The translations under genes and the position numbers were made by a program. This document shows positions 1 to 7,318 of a stretch of 15,813 nt of DNA, one piece after another. The notes beneath the pieces are model-generated. The model ran no database searches. It was given only the letters and a program-made list of their open reading frames with translations, and was not told the origin of the DNA. The stretch is from contig JBHHZI010000072.1 of NCBI GenBank assembly GCA_046757965.1, positions 1-15,813 of the forward strand. Direction: 5' to 3'. Each line of letters starts with the position of its first letter. Position 1 is the first letter of the stretch. The DNA is from JBHHZI01 sp046757965. Its GTDB lineage: Bacteria > Acidobacteriota > Polarisedimenticolia > SMYD01.

Positions 1-198
1 TGCCACGTCATGACTTGGGGCGACCAGATGAACTCGGACCTGAAACTCGCGCTAGTGCGCGGGACGGCGGAAGTCACGCCGGCCAGCCGGGCGATGCGCA
101 CCGGCCGCCGGCGCCGTGATCCGGGGAACCCTGGCCGGGAAGGCCCGGGACCGCCGCCTCGTGCGGAGAGAATGCCCCACGCCCGACAATTCTCCTGA
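1..198 (+). CDS. Probable 3' end of an unrecognised protein, cut by the left window edge
   Basis: Frame 1 is open from the first base to a TGA at 196-198, giving the last 65 residues of a possible protein. In the first ~38 codons about nine in ten third positions are G or C, while second positions are much less GC-rich. That is the codon phasing expected of real coding DNA in this genome. The last ~27 residues are Arg/Pro/Gly-rich and low in complexity, so the true tail may be divergent. I do not recognise a family or motif. A large hairpin with a T-run follows 52 nt after the stop, which suits the end of a transcription unit. It could instead be a chance open frame in GC-rich intergenic DNA. 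Confidence 0.35.
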   Translation, partial: CHVMTWGDQMNSDLKLALVRGTAEVTPASRAMRTGRRRRDPGNPGREGPGPPPRAERMPHARQFS

Positions 199-249
199 AC
201 GATCGGTTCGGAACGTGCGTATAAGAGGTGACAGCGAAACCGACTTGCC

Positions 250-331
250 CGCCGGAGCCAGAGCCGCCGGATATTCAGCACCTGGTGACCTCCCCCTCTT
301 CATGCTGAGCGGCTCGGGCTCCGGCGTTTTT
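250..331 (+). terminator. Long imperfect hairpin followed by TTTTT, probable intrinsic terminator
   Basis: Bases 250-259 (CGCCGGAGCC) pair perfectly with 317-326. After one A-G mismatch, 261-267 pairs with 309-315. After a 7-nt bulge (268-274), TCAGCA at 275-280 pairs with TGCTGA at 303-308. Five T residues follow at 327-331. The polarity fits termination of plus-strand transcription, probably of the gene ending at 198. On the minus strand no T-run follows, so it is not an obvious terminator for the convergent protease gene. The arm is longer than a typical terminator, so a structured RNA element is an alternative. Confidence 0.5.
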
Positions 332-346
332 GCGGGCCGCGTCCTC

Positions 347-1492
347 TCAGGAGCCGAAATACAGGCTCAGGAGACGGATCCACACGATACAGACGATGAC
401 CACCAGGGCCCAGGCGGCCGGATCTCGGGCCAGCCTGCTGACCGCCATGGACGGGACCGCCGCCGGCGCGACGGCCGGCGCCCCGCGGTCCAGTGGGCCG
501 TGGGCTGCCGGACCGTGGGCCGCGGGGCCCCCTCCCGCCGGCGACCTGGTGAGGGGACCCGCCTTGCCGAACTGCCCGACGTAGAAGCGGAGCAGGAGGG
601 CCAGACAGGTGGCAAGCAGCAGGCCGGCGGCCAGAAAACCGATCGAGACGGCCAGCAGCGTCGCCCGGACGATCCAGTCCGGGTCCCACCCGCCGGTGCC
701 GACACCGGAGGCGGACAGTCGTTCGAGGATCTGCGCCCGCATGACCTCATAGCTGGCGCCTGCGGGGGCGGCGCTGTCCGTCCCGGACGCCCCCCCGAAC
801 ACCACCGCAACCATCAGCACCAGGCCGTTGTTCACCATGTGGGCCACCACGGACGGGAAGATCGAGCCGCTCCCCGCCGCCAGATAACCGAATACCAGGC
901 CCAGCAGCGCAGTCGGCACGAAACGGACCGGGTCCATGTGAAAGAGACCGAAGGCGACCGCCGACAGCCAGACCGCCGCGTGCCAGCCGAAGGGCAAAAA
1001 CGCCCGCAGCAGAAAGCCCCGGAACAGGAGTTCCTCGCAGGCCGGCGCCACGATGGTGGCGATGGCCAGCGTCCATGCCACGTTCGCCGTCCCGGATAAC
1101 GGCAGGTCGACGCCGCGGTAGCTCCCGCCGAGAACGATCAAGAGAAGCACGAACGGCAGGCTCAGCGCCATGGCGGTGAGGCTCGCTAGCGGTCCGAGCC
1201 CGGCAGCGAAGCGCAGGGAAAACCCCCATCCCGGCGGACGCGGACTCCCCATCGCCAGAGTTGTGGACGGCCGGAAGCCTCCGAGCCGGCACGCGGCGAG
1301 CGTCGGCAGGGCGATCAGCCCGATCTCGGTGGCCAGCAGGCCGATGTGGAGATTCCAGGACTGGACCGCCAGACCGGCGGTCAGGAGCAGGAGAAAGATG
1401 ACGAGAAGAAGCAGCGTGGCCTGGCGCGGCCGGGGCTGCAACACGGGCCGGGGCCCTGCCGGTTCCTCCCTGGGGATCATCGACTCTTCCAT
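347..1492 (-). CDS. CPBP-family (CAAX-type) intramembrane metalloprotease
   Basis: This is a polytopic membrane protein of the CPBP/Abi family, relatives of eukaryotic CAAX prenyl protease Rce1. From the ATG at 1492 it is 381 residues. The family motifs are in order: EELLFR (residues 153-158, EExxxR), FGLFH (181-185, FxxxH) and HMVNN (218-222, HxxxN), the presumed metal-binding and catalytic set. There are hydrophobic helices at about 26-45 and 50-70, several through the core, and two extra ones after the core near the C-terminus. A Pro/Ala/Gly-rich linker of about 40 residues separates those last two helices. A GTG at 1534 would extend the N-terminus by 14 residues but has no ribosome-binding site; the ATGs at 1492 and 1480 are more plausible. 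The gene is divergent from the pilin operon. The substrate cannot be told from sequence; family members range from prenyl-protein proteases to bacteriocin-immunity factors. Confidence 0.88.
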   Translation of the reverse strand: MEESMIPREEPAGPRPVLQPRPRQATLLLLVIFLLLLTAGLAVQSWNLHIGLLATEIGLIALPTLAACRLGGFRPSTTLAMGSPRPPGWGFSLRFAAGLGPLASLTAMALSLPFVLLLIVLGGSYRGVDLPLSGTANVAWTLAIATIVAPACEELLFRGFLLRAFLPFGWHAAVWLSAVAFGLFHMDPVRFVPTALLGLVFGYLAAGSGSIFPSVVAHMVNNGLVLMVAVVFGGASGTDSAAPAGASYEVMRAQILERLSASGVGTGGWDPDWIVRATLLAVSIGFLAAGLLLATCLALLLRFYVGQFGKAGPLTRSPAGGGPAAHGPAAHGPLDRGAPAVAPAAVPSMAVSRLARDPAAWALVVIVCIVWIRLLSLYFGS

Positions 1493-1610
1493 GGTTCCCG
1501 CCCATCTGGATTGCACGCCTTCATTCGAGGACACAAGTTTGCCGGCGGGGTGAGCGCCGGCGATGGTGCCCGCTCACATCGCGGGACGCTACCAGACGGA
1601 CCGATCGCGG

Positions 1611-1627
1611 ACAAATGCCCACAAATG
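1611..1627 (+). repeat. Tandem ACAAATG direct repeat, 10-bp phase
   Basis: ACAAATG occurs at 1611-1617 and again at 1621-1627, a start-to-start distance of 10 bp, or about one helical turn. It lies just upstream of the AT-rich promoter stretch of the pilin operon, roughly 80-95 bp before the inferred transcription start. Helically phased direct repeats upstream of a promoter are a common arrangement for activator binding; the regulator is unknown. Confidence 0.35.
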
Positions 1628-1671
1628 ACGTTTTGGACATTCCAATATCTATTTTTGCATATAGAATCTAC

Positions 1672-1699
1672 TTGATAATAAATGCGGATCGGGTATATT
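1672..1699 (+). promoter_or_regulatory. Sigma70-type promoter of the minor-pilin operon
   Basis: TTGATA at 1672-1677 (5 of 6 to TTGACA) and TATATT at 1694-1699 (5 of 6 to TATAAT) are separated by 16 bp. They sit in a stretch (1621-1700) where only 24 of 80 bases are G or C, in striking contrast to the GC-rich surroundings. Transcription would start near 1706, leaving a leader of about 60 nt before the ATG at 1766. A second -10-like hexamer, TAGAAT at 1662-1667, lacks a matching -35. Confidence 0.55.
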
Positions 1700-1765
1700 T
1701 CGACTATGCGATCAGTGCCCCCGGAACGCGGCGGGCAACCGGCCGCCCATGAGCGGAGTCCCCAG

Positions 1766-2251
1766 ATGAGGCTGAACCGGCATCCAGACCGGAACCAGAA
1801 GGGCTATTCCCTGGCGGAGGTGTCCGTCGTGCTGGCCATCTTTGCGCTTGGCCTGGCGGTGGCGATCCCGGCCATGAGTCAGTTCATGCGCTCCTACTCG
1901 GCCCGGGTCGGCGCGGATGAGTTCATCTCGCGCCTGCGGCTGGCCCGTCACCTGGCCATCGCCCGCCATCAGCCGGTGAGCGTCGTGGTCGGAGCCACGA
2001 CCTATTCCATGCCCGACTGGACAGCTCCTGATCTTTCCACGGCCCCGTCGCGAAGCTGGAACCTCCCGGGGATGTCGCAGATCGTCAGCGGCACGGGGAC
2101 GGTCACCTTTCGCACCGACGGCACCGTCTCGGCCGGCTCGGGCACCATTCGCCTTGAGATCGCTCTCGACGACAGCTACACCGCCCGCTACGACATCGGG
2201 GTCGCGGTCTCGGGCAAGGTGACCTCGACCTACACGCAGGTGACCTCATGA
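1766..2251 (+). CDS. FimT/GspH-like type IV minor pseudopilin
   Basis: This is a small prepilin of 161 residues. The leader MRLNRHPDRNQKG is followed by YSLAEV, so the prepilin peptidase (PilD) would cut after Gly13. Glu18 is the conserved +5 Glu used in pilus assembly. The +1 residue is Tyr rather than the usual Phe or Met. The hydrophobic helix (residues 16-36) continues into an amphipathic stretch containing RLRLARHLAIARHQPVSV, typical of FimT/GspH, where an Arg-rich helix precedes the beta-sheet. An in-frame ATG at 1682 would add 28 residues but lies upstream of the inferred transcription start. The ATG at 1766 has a GGAG at 1754-1757. It is the first gene of the operon, and its stop overlaps the next start (ATGA at 2248-2251). 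It probably primes or caps the pilus; a pseudopilin of a type II secretion system is the alternative, but the neighbours favour a pilus. Confidence 0.85.
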   Translation: MRLNRHPDRNQKGYSLAEVSVVLAIFALGLAVAIPAMSQFMRSYSARVGADEFISRLRLARHLAIARHQPVSVVVGATTYSMPDWTAPDLSTAPSRSWNLPGMSQIVSGTGTVTFRTDGTVSAGSGTIRLEIALDDSYTARYDIGVAVSGKVTSTYTQVTS

Positions 2252-2715
2252 GGCTGTCAAGGAACCAGCGCGGCTTCAGCATGATCGAGGTGCTCGTCGC
2301 CCTCGGCCTGCTCGGCGCCGTTCTGATCGCCATCACCTCGCTGTTCATTCTCGGCGGCCAGCGCGTCCGGCAGGGACGGGAACGCACCGAGGCGCTGTCC
2401 GTCGCCACGCACCTGATGGAAACCCTCGACAACATGTCCTACCGCGGTCTGTACTCGAACTTCACCACCGCTTCCGATCCGGGTGCCGCGGCCGGCCCCC
2501 AGGTGATCGACAGCCGGACCAACGCCGAGGCTCTCACCCTGGGCTGGCAGGCGCTGATCGATTCCAAGCTCGACAACGGCTATGCCCAGGTGACCATCAC
2601 ACGCATCGGCGGCACGACGTTTCGTACTGCGAGCGGTCTGCGCGCCACCACGACCGTCTACTGGGACGATCTCAACAAGACACGGAACCTGACCCTGGAG
2701 ACGGTCCGGTACTGA
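2248..2715 (+). CDS. pilV: PilV-like type IV pilus minor pilin
   Basis: A 155-residue prepilin. The leader MRLSRNQRG is followed by FSMIEVLVALGLLG, giving cleavage after Gly9, methylatable Phe10 and Glu14 at +5. The hydrophobic helix runs to about residue 32, and RVRQGRERTEALSVATHLME continues the helix in the way PilV/GspI-type pilins do. The globular part is short and ends in beta-strand-like sequence (RATTTVYWDD, then LTLETVRY). The start codon overlaps the fimT-like stop by 4 nt, implying translational coupling. PilV normally works with PilW and PilX in the tip-associated minor pilin complex in the inner membrane and periplasm. Family assignment is from the N-terminal signature, size and gene order; the exact subfamily (PilV or GspI) is less certain. 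Confidence 0.83.
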   Translation: MRLSRNQRGFSMIEVLVALGLLGAVLIAITSLFILGGQRVRQGRERTEALSVATHLMETLDNMSYRGLYSNFTTASDPGAAAGPQVIDSRTNAEALTLGWQALIDSKLDNGYAQVTITRIGGTTFRTASGLRATTTVYWDDLNKTRNLTLETVRY

Positions 2716-2740
2716 CCCACCGCCTGCACGGAGGGATTAG

Positions 2741-5350
2741 ATGCATTGCAAGGCACTCAGCCGCCGCGAGAAGGCCAACGGGTTCAGCCTCGTCGAGATG
2801 ACCATGGCCATGGCCATCTTTCTCGTCGCGGCCCTGGCGGCGTACGCCCTGTACTACGCGGGAACCAGGAGCTTCAAGAAGGCCGAGAATGCAACCAGCC
2901 TGCAGCAGAATGCGCGGGTCGGCTTCGACCTGATGGTCCGTGAGATCCGCCTTGCCGGCTTCAACTACAACGTGGACGGCGCCAGCGCCCGGCCCGACGA
3001 GCAGGTCGAGGGGGCGTGGGACACGGCGGTGACCGTGCGCGGCGACTTCGATTTCGAGGACCCAACACTCAGCGTGACGCCTGAATCGACTCTTGACGGC
3101 ACCTTCAACGAGGTGAGTGTCGGCAACGACGAGATCGTGACCTTCGCCCTGGGCAAGCCGACGCTTCCGACCGCCAGCTCCATCGCGTTCGTGGGCGACG
3201 TCGCCGAGGTCCCCCGTGACGGGGACGAGGAATCCGTCTCGATCCCCGGCCCGGTGCTCCTCCAGGACGATCCGCCCTACACCCTCTACCGGGTCACTCC
3301 CAAGAACGTGGCCGACATCACCGGCTTCGACGGGACCTTCGATGACCCGGCGGAGTTCGATTACGAGCCGCTCGCCGAGGACATCAAGGATCTGACCTTC
3401 CGCTACTTCGACGGTGCGGGCAATCTTCTCACTCCCGCCACGCCCGCCGACACCACCGATGACCTGGGCGGTGCCGACGCCGGGCGCAACACGCGGGCCC
3501 GGATTTCCCGCATCGAGGTTCATCTGGAGGCCATGACGCCGGATCCGGATCCGCAGTGGATCGACCCCACGGACACCAATCCCGCGACGCAGAATCACCG
3601 CAAGGTCTCCCTCACCGCCATGGTGACGCCGCGCAATGCCGGCATGAAGGGCATTCCCGACCTCGACCTGCAGCCTCCCTCGACGCCCACCGGCCTGGCG
3701 GCCTGCGTCGGCCACTGTGGCGGCGTGGTGCTGACCTGGAACGCCAACTCCGCCGCCGAGCTGGTGTCCCAGTACACCGTCGCCTACGGCACCACATCCG
3801 GCAATCTCAACATCACACGCTCCTCCGGAACCAATTCCATGTTCATCGGGAGCCTCGACCCCACCGGAACCTATTACTTCTCCATTCGCGCCGAGGACCC
3901 GTCGGGGAACACGAGCGCGTTCTCCTCGGAGATCAACGCCACCAATCTGAACAACACCGTTCCCGACATCGTCGGCGGCTTCACCGCGGCGGGATCGACC
4001 ACGCAGCCGGGCATCGCCCTGAACTGGACGCCGCTATCCGCCAACGACGACGCCATCGCCGGCGCGTCGGGCGCCGGGGGCTGTGACTTCAACAAGCCGG
4101 TGAACCGGGATCTCGGCGGCTATGCCCTGTTCCGCGCCGTTGGGTCGGCTCCCGGCACCGATCCGGCCACCGCCTACGCCGGTCCATCCACCCTGCCCGC
4201 CTCGGTCAACCAGTATGTCGACACCCAGGTGGTGGCCTGCCGGACCTACACCTACGACATCCTCGCTCTTGACGCCTGCAGCGTCCCGGGCGCGCCCCAG
4301 GCGGCCACCATCAACGGCAGCTATTCCACCAGCGTGGTGCCGGCCGCCCCGCAGAATGTCAATGCCTCCAATTCCGGACCGGTGCAGAACACCATCGTCT
4401 GGGATGCGGTCACCGCCGACGCCAACGGCGCCGCCATCAACGTGGCCGGCTACAACATCTACCGCGCAGTCGGTCCCATCGGCTCGCCGCCGACCGACCC
4501 CACATCGTACGGAAGCACACCGATAGGAACCTCCTCGACCACCACCTTTGTTGACCAGTACACGGGATCCAACGCTCCCCCGGCCGGCTCGATCTTCTAC
4601 TACCGGATCAGCGCGGTGGACGACTGTCCCAACGAGTCGGCCCTGTCGGCCCCGGATGGCGCGAGTTGCGCCTTCAACGGCCAGGTGCTGCTCGATCCGC
4701 TCGACAGCTCCACCGTGCTGGGCATCGTGCCGATCACGCTGAGCTCGGACGGTACCGACACCTACGCCTATGGCGATGTCACCGTCACCGACAGCTCGGG
4801 CACGGTGGTGTTTTCCGCCACGTCCAGCACTTACCCGTTCACCTTCTCGTGGAACTCCCTGAGCCTGACCCCGGGCATCTACACCATCACCGGGCAGATC
4901 ACGAATATCGGCGGCTGCTCGAAGACCTCCTCGGTGAACGTGGTGATGATCAGCCCGGCGGCCTGCTGCCTGTCCCAGACCGGCCTGAGCCTGCAGTCGG
5001 ACAACAAGGCCAACTCGGACCTGGTGGTGCGGCTCCTGGCAAATCTGTGTGACAACAACCTCAACGTCTCCCATATAAAGGTGACATTCAACGTGGCCAG
5101 CAGTCTGCTGAAGCTGGACGAGGTGCGCTGGAACGGCTCCAGCATCACCACCGGCGTGAACCACACCTCCCCGTTCGATCAGGATGTCACGGTGTTCGTG
5201 CCGTCGGTGTTCAACGGTGGCAGCGAGCAGACCATCGTCTTCGACTTCGATCGCTCGCTCGCGCCGGGCGACACCGTGAGCTTCGAGGTCACCTACTCCG
5301 GCGACGTGGTCGGCCAGCAGATCTGCACCTTCAATGTCACGATCAGCTGA
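2741..5350 (+). CDS. PilW-like minor pilin with C-terminal fibronectin type III / Ig-like tail
   Basis: An 869-residue prepilin. The leader ends KANG (cut after Gly14), then FSLVEM with Glu19 at +5 and a hydrophobic helix to about residue 40. QNARVGFDLMVREIRLAGF (56-74) is the PilW/PilJ signature, and the PilW-like region ends near residue 300. A long tail follows, absent from ordinary PilW (usually 250-400 residues): fibronectin III-like units at about 311-402 (with LTW and YYFSIRAED), 408-525 (ALNW, YTYDILALD) and 533-640 (IVW, YYRISAVDD); an Ig-like unit at about 643-738; and a distinct beta-rich domain at 739-869. The mature part has 12 Cys, many of them inside the tail repeats, so disulfides are likely. 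GGAGGG at 2730-2735 supports the ATG. The protein probably sits at or near the pilus tip as an adhesin; this is inferred from the domain types. Confidence 0.85.
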   Translation: MHCKALSRREKANGFSLVEMTMAMAIFLVAALAAYALYYAGTRSFKKAENATSLQQNARVGFDLMVREIRLAGFNYNVDGASARPDEQVEGAWDTAVTVRGDFDFEDPTLSVTPESTLDGTFNEVSVGNDEIVTFALGKPTLPTASSIAFVGDVAEVPRDGDEESVSIPGPVLLQDDPPYTLYRVTPKNVADITGFDGTFDDPAEFDYEPLAEDIKDLTFRYFDGAGNLLTPATPADTTDDLGGADAGRNTRARISRIEVHLEAMTPDPDPQWIDPTDTNPATQNHRKVSLTAMVTPRNAGMKGIPDLDLQPPSTPTGLAACVGHCGGVVLTWNANSAAELVSQYTVAYGTTSGNLNITRSSGTNSMFIGSLDPTGTYYFSIRAEDPSGNTSAFSSEINATNLNNTVPDIVGGFTAAGSTTQPGIALNWTPLSANDDAIAGASGAGGCDFNKPVNRDLGGYALFRAVGSAPGTDPATAYAGPSTLPASVNQYVDTQVVACRTYTYDILALDACSVPGAPQAATINGSYSTSVVPAAPQNVNASNSGPVQNTIVWDAVTADANGAAINVAGYNIYRAVGPIGSPPTDPTSYGSTPIGTSSTTTFVDQYTGSNAPPAGSIFYYRISAVDDCPNESALSAPDGASCAFNGQVLLDPLDSSTVLGIVPITLSSDGTDTYAYGDVTVTDSSGTVVFSATSSTYPFTFSWNSLSLTPGIYTITGQITNIGGCSKTSSVNVVMISPAACCLSQTGLSLQSDNKANSDLVVRLLANLCDNNLNVSHIKVTFNVASSLLKLDEVRWNGSSITTGVNHTSPFDQDVTVFVPSVFNGGSEQTIVFDFDRSLAPGDTVSFEVTYSGDVVGQQICTFNVTIS

Positions 5351-5359
5351 GGACACCTG

Positions 5360-7318
5360 ATGAAGAAGCCGATGAATCGTTGCCCGAGTTCTCCCCCGCG
5401 ACATCCCGGCGATTCCGGAAGCCGGCGTCCACGATCCGCAACCCCTGGTCATGAGCGTGGCTCGGCCCTGGTGATCAGCACGCTGGTGATGGTGATCCTC
5501 ACGCTGCTCGGCATCTCCTACCTGACGCTGGCCGACACCGAGACACTGATCGCGGTGAACCTGACCTACCAGGAACAGGCCCTCTATGCCGCCGAGTCCG
5601 GCACCCGGATGGTGGTGAACTGGTTCAACGACCCCGCAGCCACCGGCGTGCTGGTGCCGACCACCAGCCAGGTCGACCGGACGAAGCGCTGGATCGACCA
5701 CGACGACAACCCGACCACCGCCACCATCACCGATGCGACCACGCCGGTCACCGAGGGCGACCCGAACAAGCCGTTCTACCGCGACACCACCGACGACCTG
5801 TTCGAGAAACCGTATCGCGGCGCGCTGTCGGTGGCATTCACCGGCACCGAGGATGGGCCGGACCTGGTCATCGACGCCGACGCAGGCGGCAATCAGGCCG
5901 CCTACCTGACCACGGTCAACACGGCGCTGTTCGGCACCTACCCGTCGGACATCACCATCACCAACGCACCGGATGCCCGGCTGCGCGCCCGCATCGTCAA
6001 GATCGAGATCTACCAGCCACCACTGGTCAACCTGAGTGGCGGCTGGTCGCGGTACGGCATCGCCACGGTGAAGGTCACCGCCGGCATCTTCAAGAACGCC
6101 GCCGACGGCGACGCCAGCAACGATTACGAGGTGGGCCGGCGCGTGGTGAAGGCGGTGGTCAACGAGACCCCCTACCCGGGACCGACCGGGCCGCTCCAGT
6201 CGTGCCTGGATCTGGGCAGCAACGGCAGCTTCGCGGTGCACTGGGGCGACACATCAGCTGTGGGTAACGCCACCATCGCGTCGAACCACGATGCCAAGCA
6301 TGACTCCACCTTTCCGTTCGCCAAGGACAGCGCCAGCAGCCACATCTACGAGGACCCCAACGGCGCCCCCGGCAATTCCGACCTGTTCGACACCTGGTAT
6401 GCCAACTTCCAGGGACAGGCCCTGGAAGACCCCTGGTTCAAGTTCCAGGCCGGCGGGCAGATCAATGCGTACGGGACCACGGACATCCAGCCGTTCGACC
6501 CGGTCCTCACCACGGCCCCACAGGACCATTCCAACCTGCTCCAGAACCTGGGCACCAGTGCCATCCGCTGCCCGGACTTCGACTATCGCACCTGGAAGGC
6601 CATCGCCCAGAATGGCGGCAAGAACGTCAACTACCTCGTCTACGACTCCACCACCCAGACCTTCAAGCTCGACGGCATGGGCGACACCAAGTCGTTCAGG
6701 ACCTGGACCGAGGGTCAGCAAGGCGTCTTCTTCTTCGACACCGCTGACGGCCTCCCGCCCGCCTCCGACGGGTCGAATCTCACACCGGCCATCTCCATCA
6801 GCGGCGCGGCGTGGAACAGCAAGGGGTTCATCTACCTCAACGCCGCCGACTTCCGGACTACCGGCGCCGGGTCGGCGCCGACGGAGTGGATCTTTCCACC
6901 GGGTGAGCCATACGTCGACCTGAACAACAACTCGCAGTTCGACACCGGCGAGCCGTTCGTCAATCTCCAGTACAACTCCGGCAACTTCGTGGTGGACTCG
7001 ACGGCAACCCAGACCGTCTCCGCGGATGCGGACGGCGACGGGACCGCGGAGACCTACTCGACGACCGTCGGGCGAGATACCCTGGGGCCACCGTTCTCGC
7101 GCTCCATCAACATGTACGGGATCTTCTACACGAGCGGCACCTTCCAGGCCCAGGGCAACTTCGCCTACTACGGCTCGGTGGTCGGCAAGGCGGGCGTCGG
7201 TCCCGGTAGCGGCACGCCGGACATCTACTGGGACGACCGGATCGTGCAGGGCGGCTGGCCTCCGCCGGGGATCGACCTGCCGCGCGTCATCATCTCCCGC
7301 TGGGAGGTCGAACTGTAG
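5360..7318 (+). CDS. PilX-like pilus assembly protein with very large ectodomain
   Basis: A 652-residue protein. After a long basic leader (residues 1-33), RGSALVISTLVMVILTLLGI (33-52) and QALYAAESG (73-81) match the PilX N-terminal domain. As in PilX/GspK-type proteins, the +5 Glu is absent (Ile39 if cut before Ser35). Classical PilX is under 200 residues; here about 560 residues of ectodomain follow. Residues 520-531 (DLNNNSQFDTGE) fit a 12-residue EF-hand or dockerin-type calcium loop, and 556-564 (DADGDGTAE) is a second, partial one. The C-terminus (IYWDDRIVQGGWPPPG, then RWEVEL) resembles, from memory, large PilX-like proteins of Acidobacteriota and delta-proteobacteria. GAGGA at 5349-5353 supports the start, 9 bp after the pilW-like stop. 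It is the last gene of the operon. No PilY1 gene follows. Confidence 0.82.
   Translation: MKKPMNRCPSSPPRHPGDSGSRRPRSATPGHERGSALVISTLVMVILTLLGISYLTLADTETLIAVNLTYQEQALYAAESGTRMVVNWFNDPAATGVLVPTTSQVDRTKRWIDHDDNPTTATITDATTPVTEGDPNKPFYRDTTDDLFEKPYRGALSVAFTGTEDGPDLVIDADAGGNQAAYLTTVNTALFGTYPSDITITNAPDARLRARIVKIEIYQPPLVNLSGGWSRYGIATVKVTAGIFKNAADGDASNDYEVGRRVVKAVVNETPYPGPTGPLQSCLDLGSNGSFAVHWGDTSAVGNATIASNHDAKHDSTFPFAKDSASSHIYEDPNGAPGNSDLFDTWYANFQGQALEDPWFKFQAGGQINAYGTTDIQPFDPVLTTAPQDHSNLLQNLGTSAIRCPDFDYRTWKAIAQNGGKNVNYLVYDSTTQTFKLDGMGDTKSFRTWTEGQQGVFFFDTADGLPPASDGSNLTPAISISGAAWNSKGFIYLNAADFRTTGAGSAPTEWIFPPGEPYVDLNNNSQFDTGEPFVNLQYNSGNFVVDSTATQTVSADADGDGTAETYSTTVGRDTLGPPFSRSINMYGIFYTSGTFQAQGNFAYYGSVVGKAGVGPGSGTPDIYWDDRIVQGGWPPPGIDLPRVIISRWEVEL

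Noticed and set aside
116..1099. Long plus-strand open frame (327 codons) over the protease gene
   Set aside because: It is antisense to a protein with all three CPBP motifs, and its Arg/Gly/Gln-rich product has no recognisable fold; it is a GC-rich shadow frame.
1640..1667. Sigma54-type promoter for the pilin operon
   Set aside because: A TTTTTGCAT resembles a -12 element, but there is no GG at the required distance upstream; the sigma70-type pair at 1672-1699 is better.
4034..6241. 735-codon minus-strand open frame opposite the pilW- and pilX-like genes
   Set aside because: Its His/Arg/Gly/Val-rich product has no motif, and both plus-strand genes have clear pilin signatures and ribosome-binding sites. 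The long frame comes from the strong third-position GC bias.
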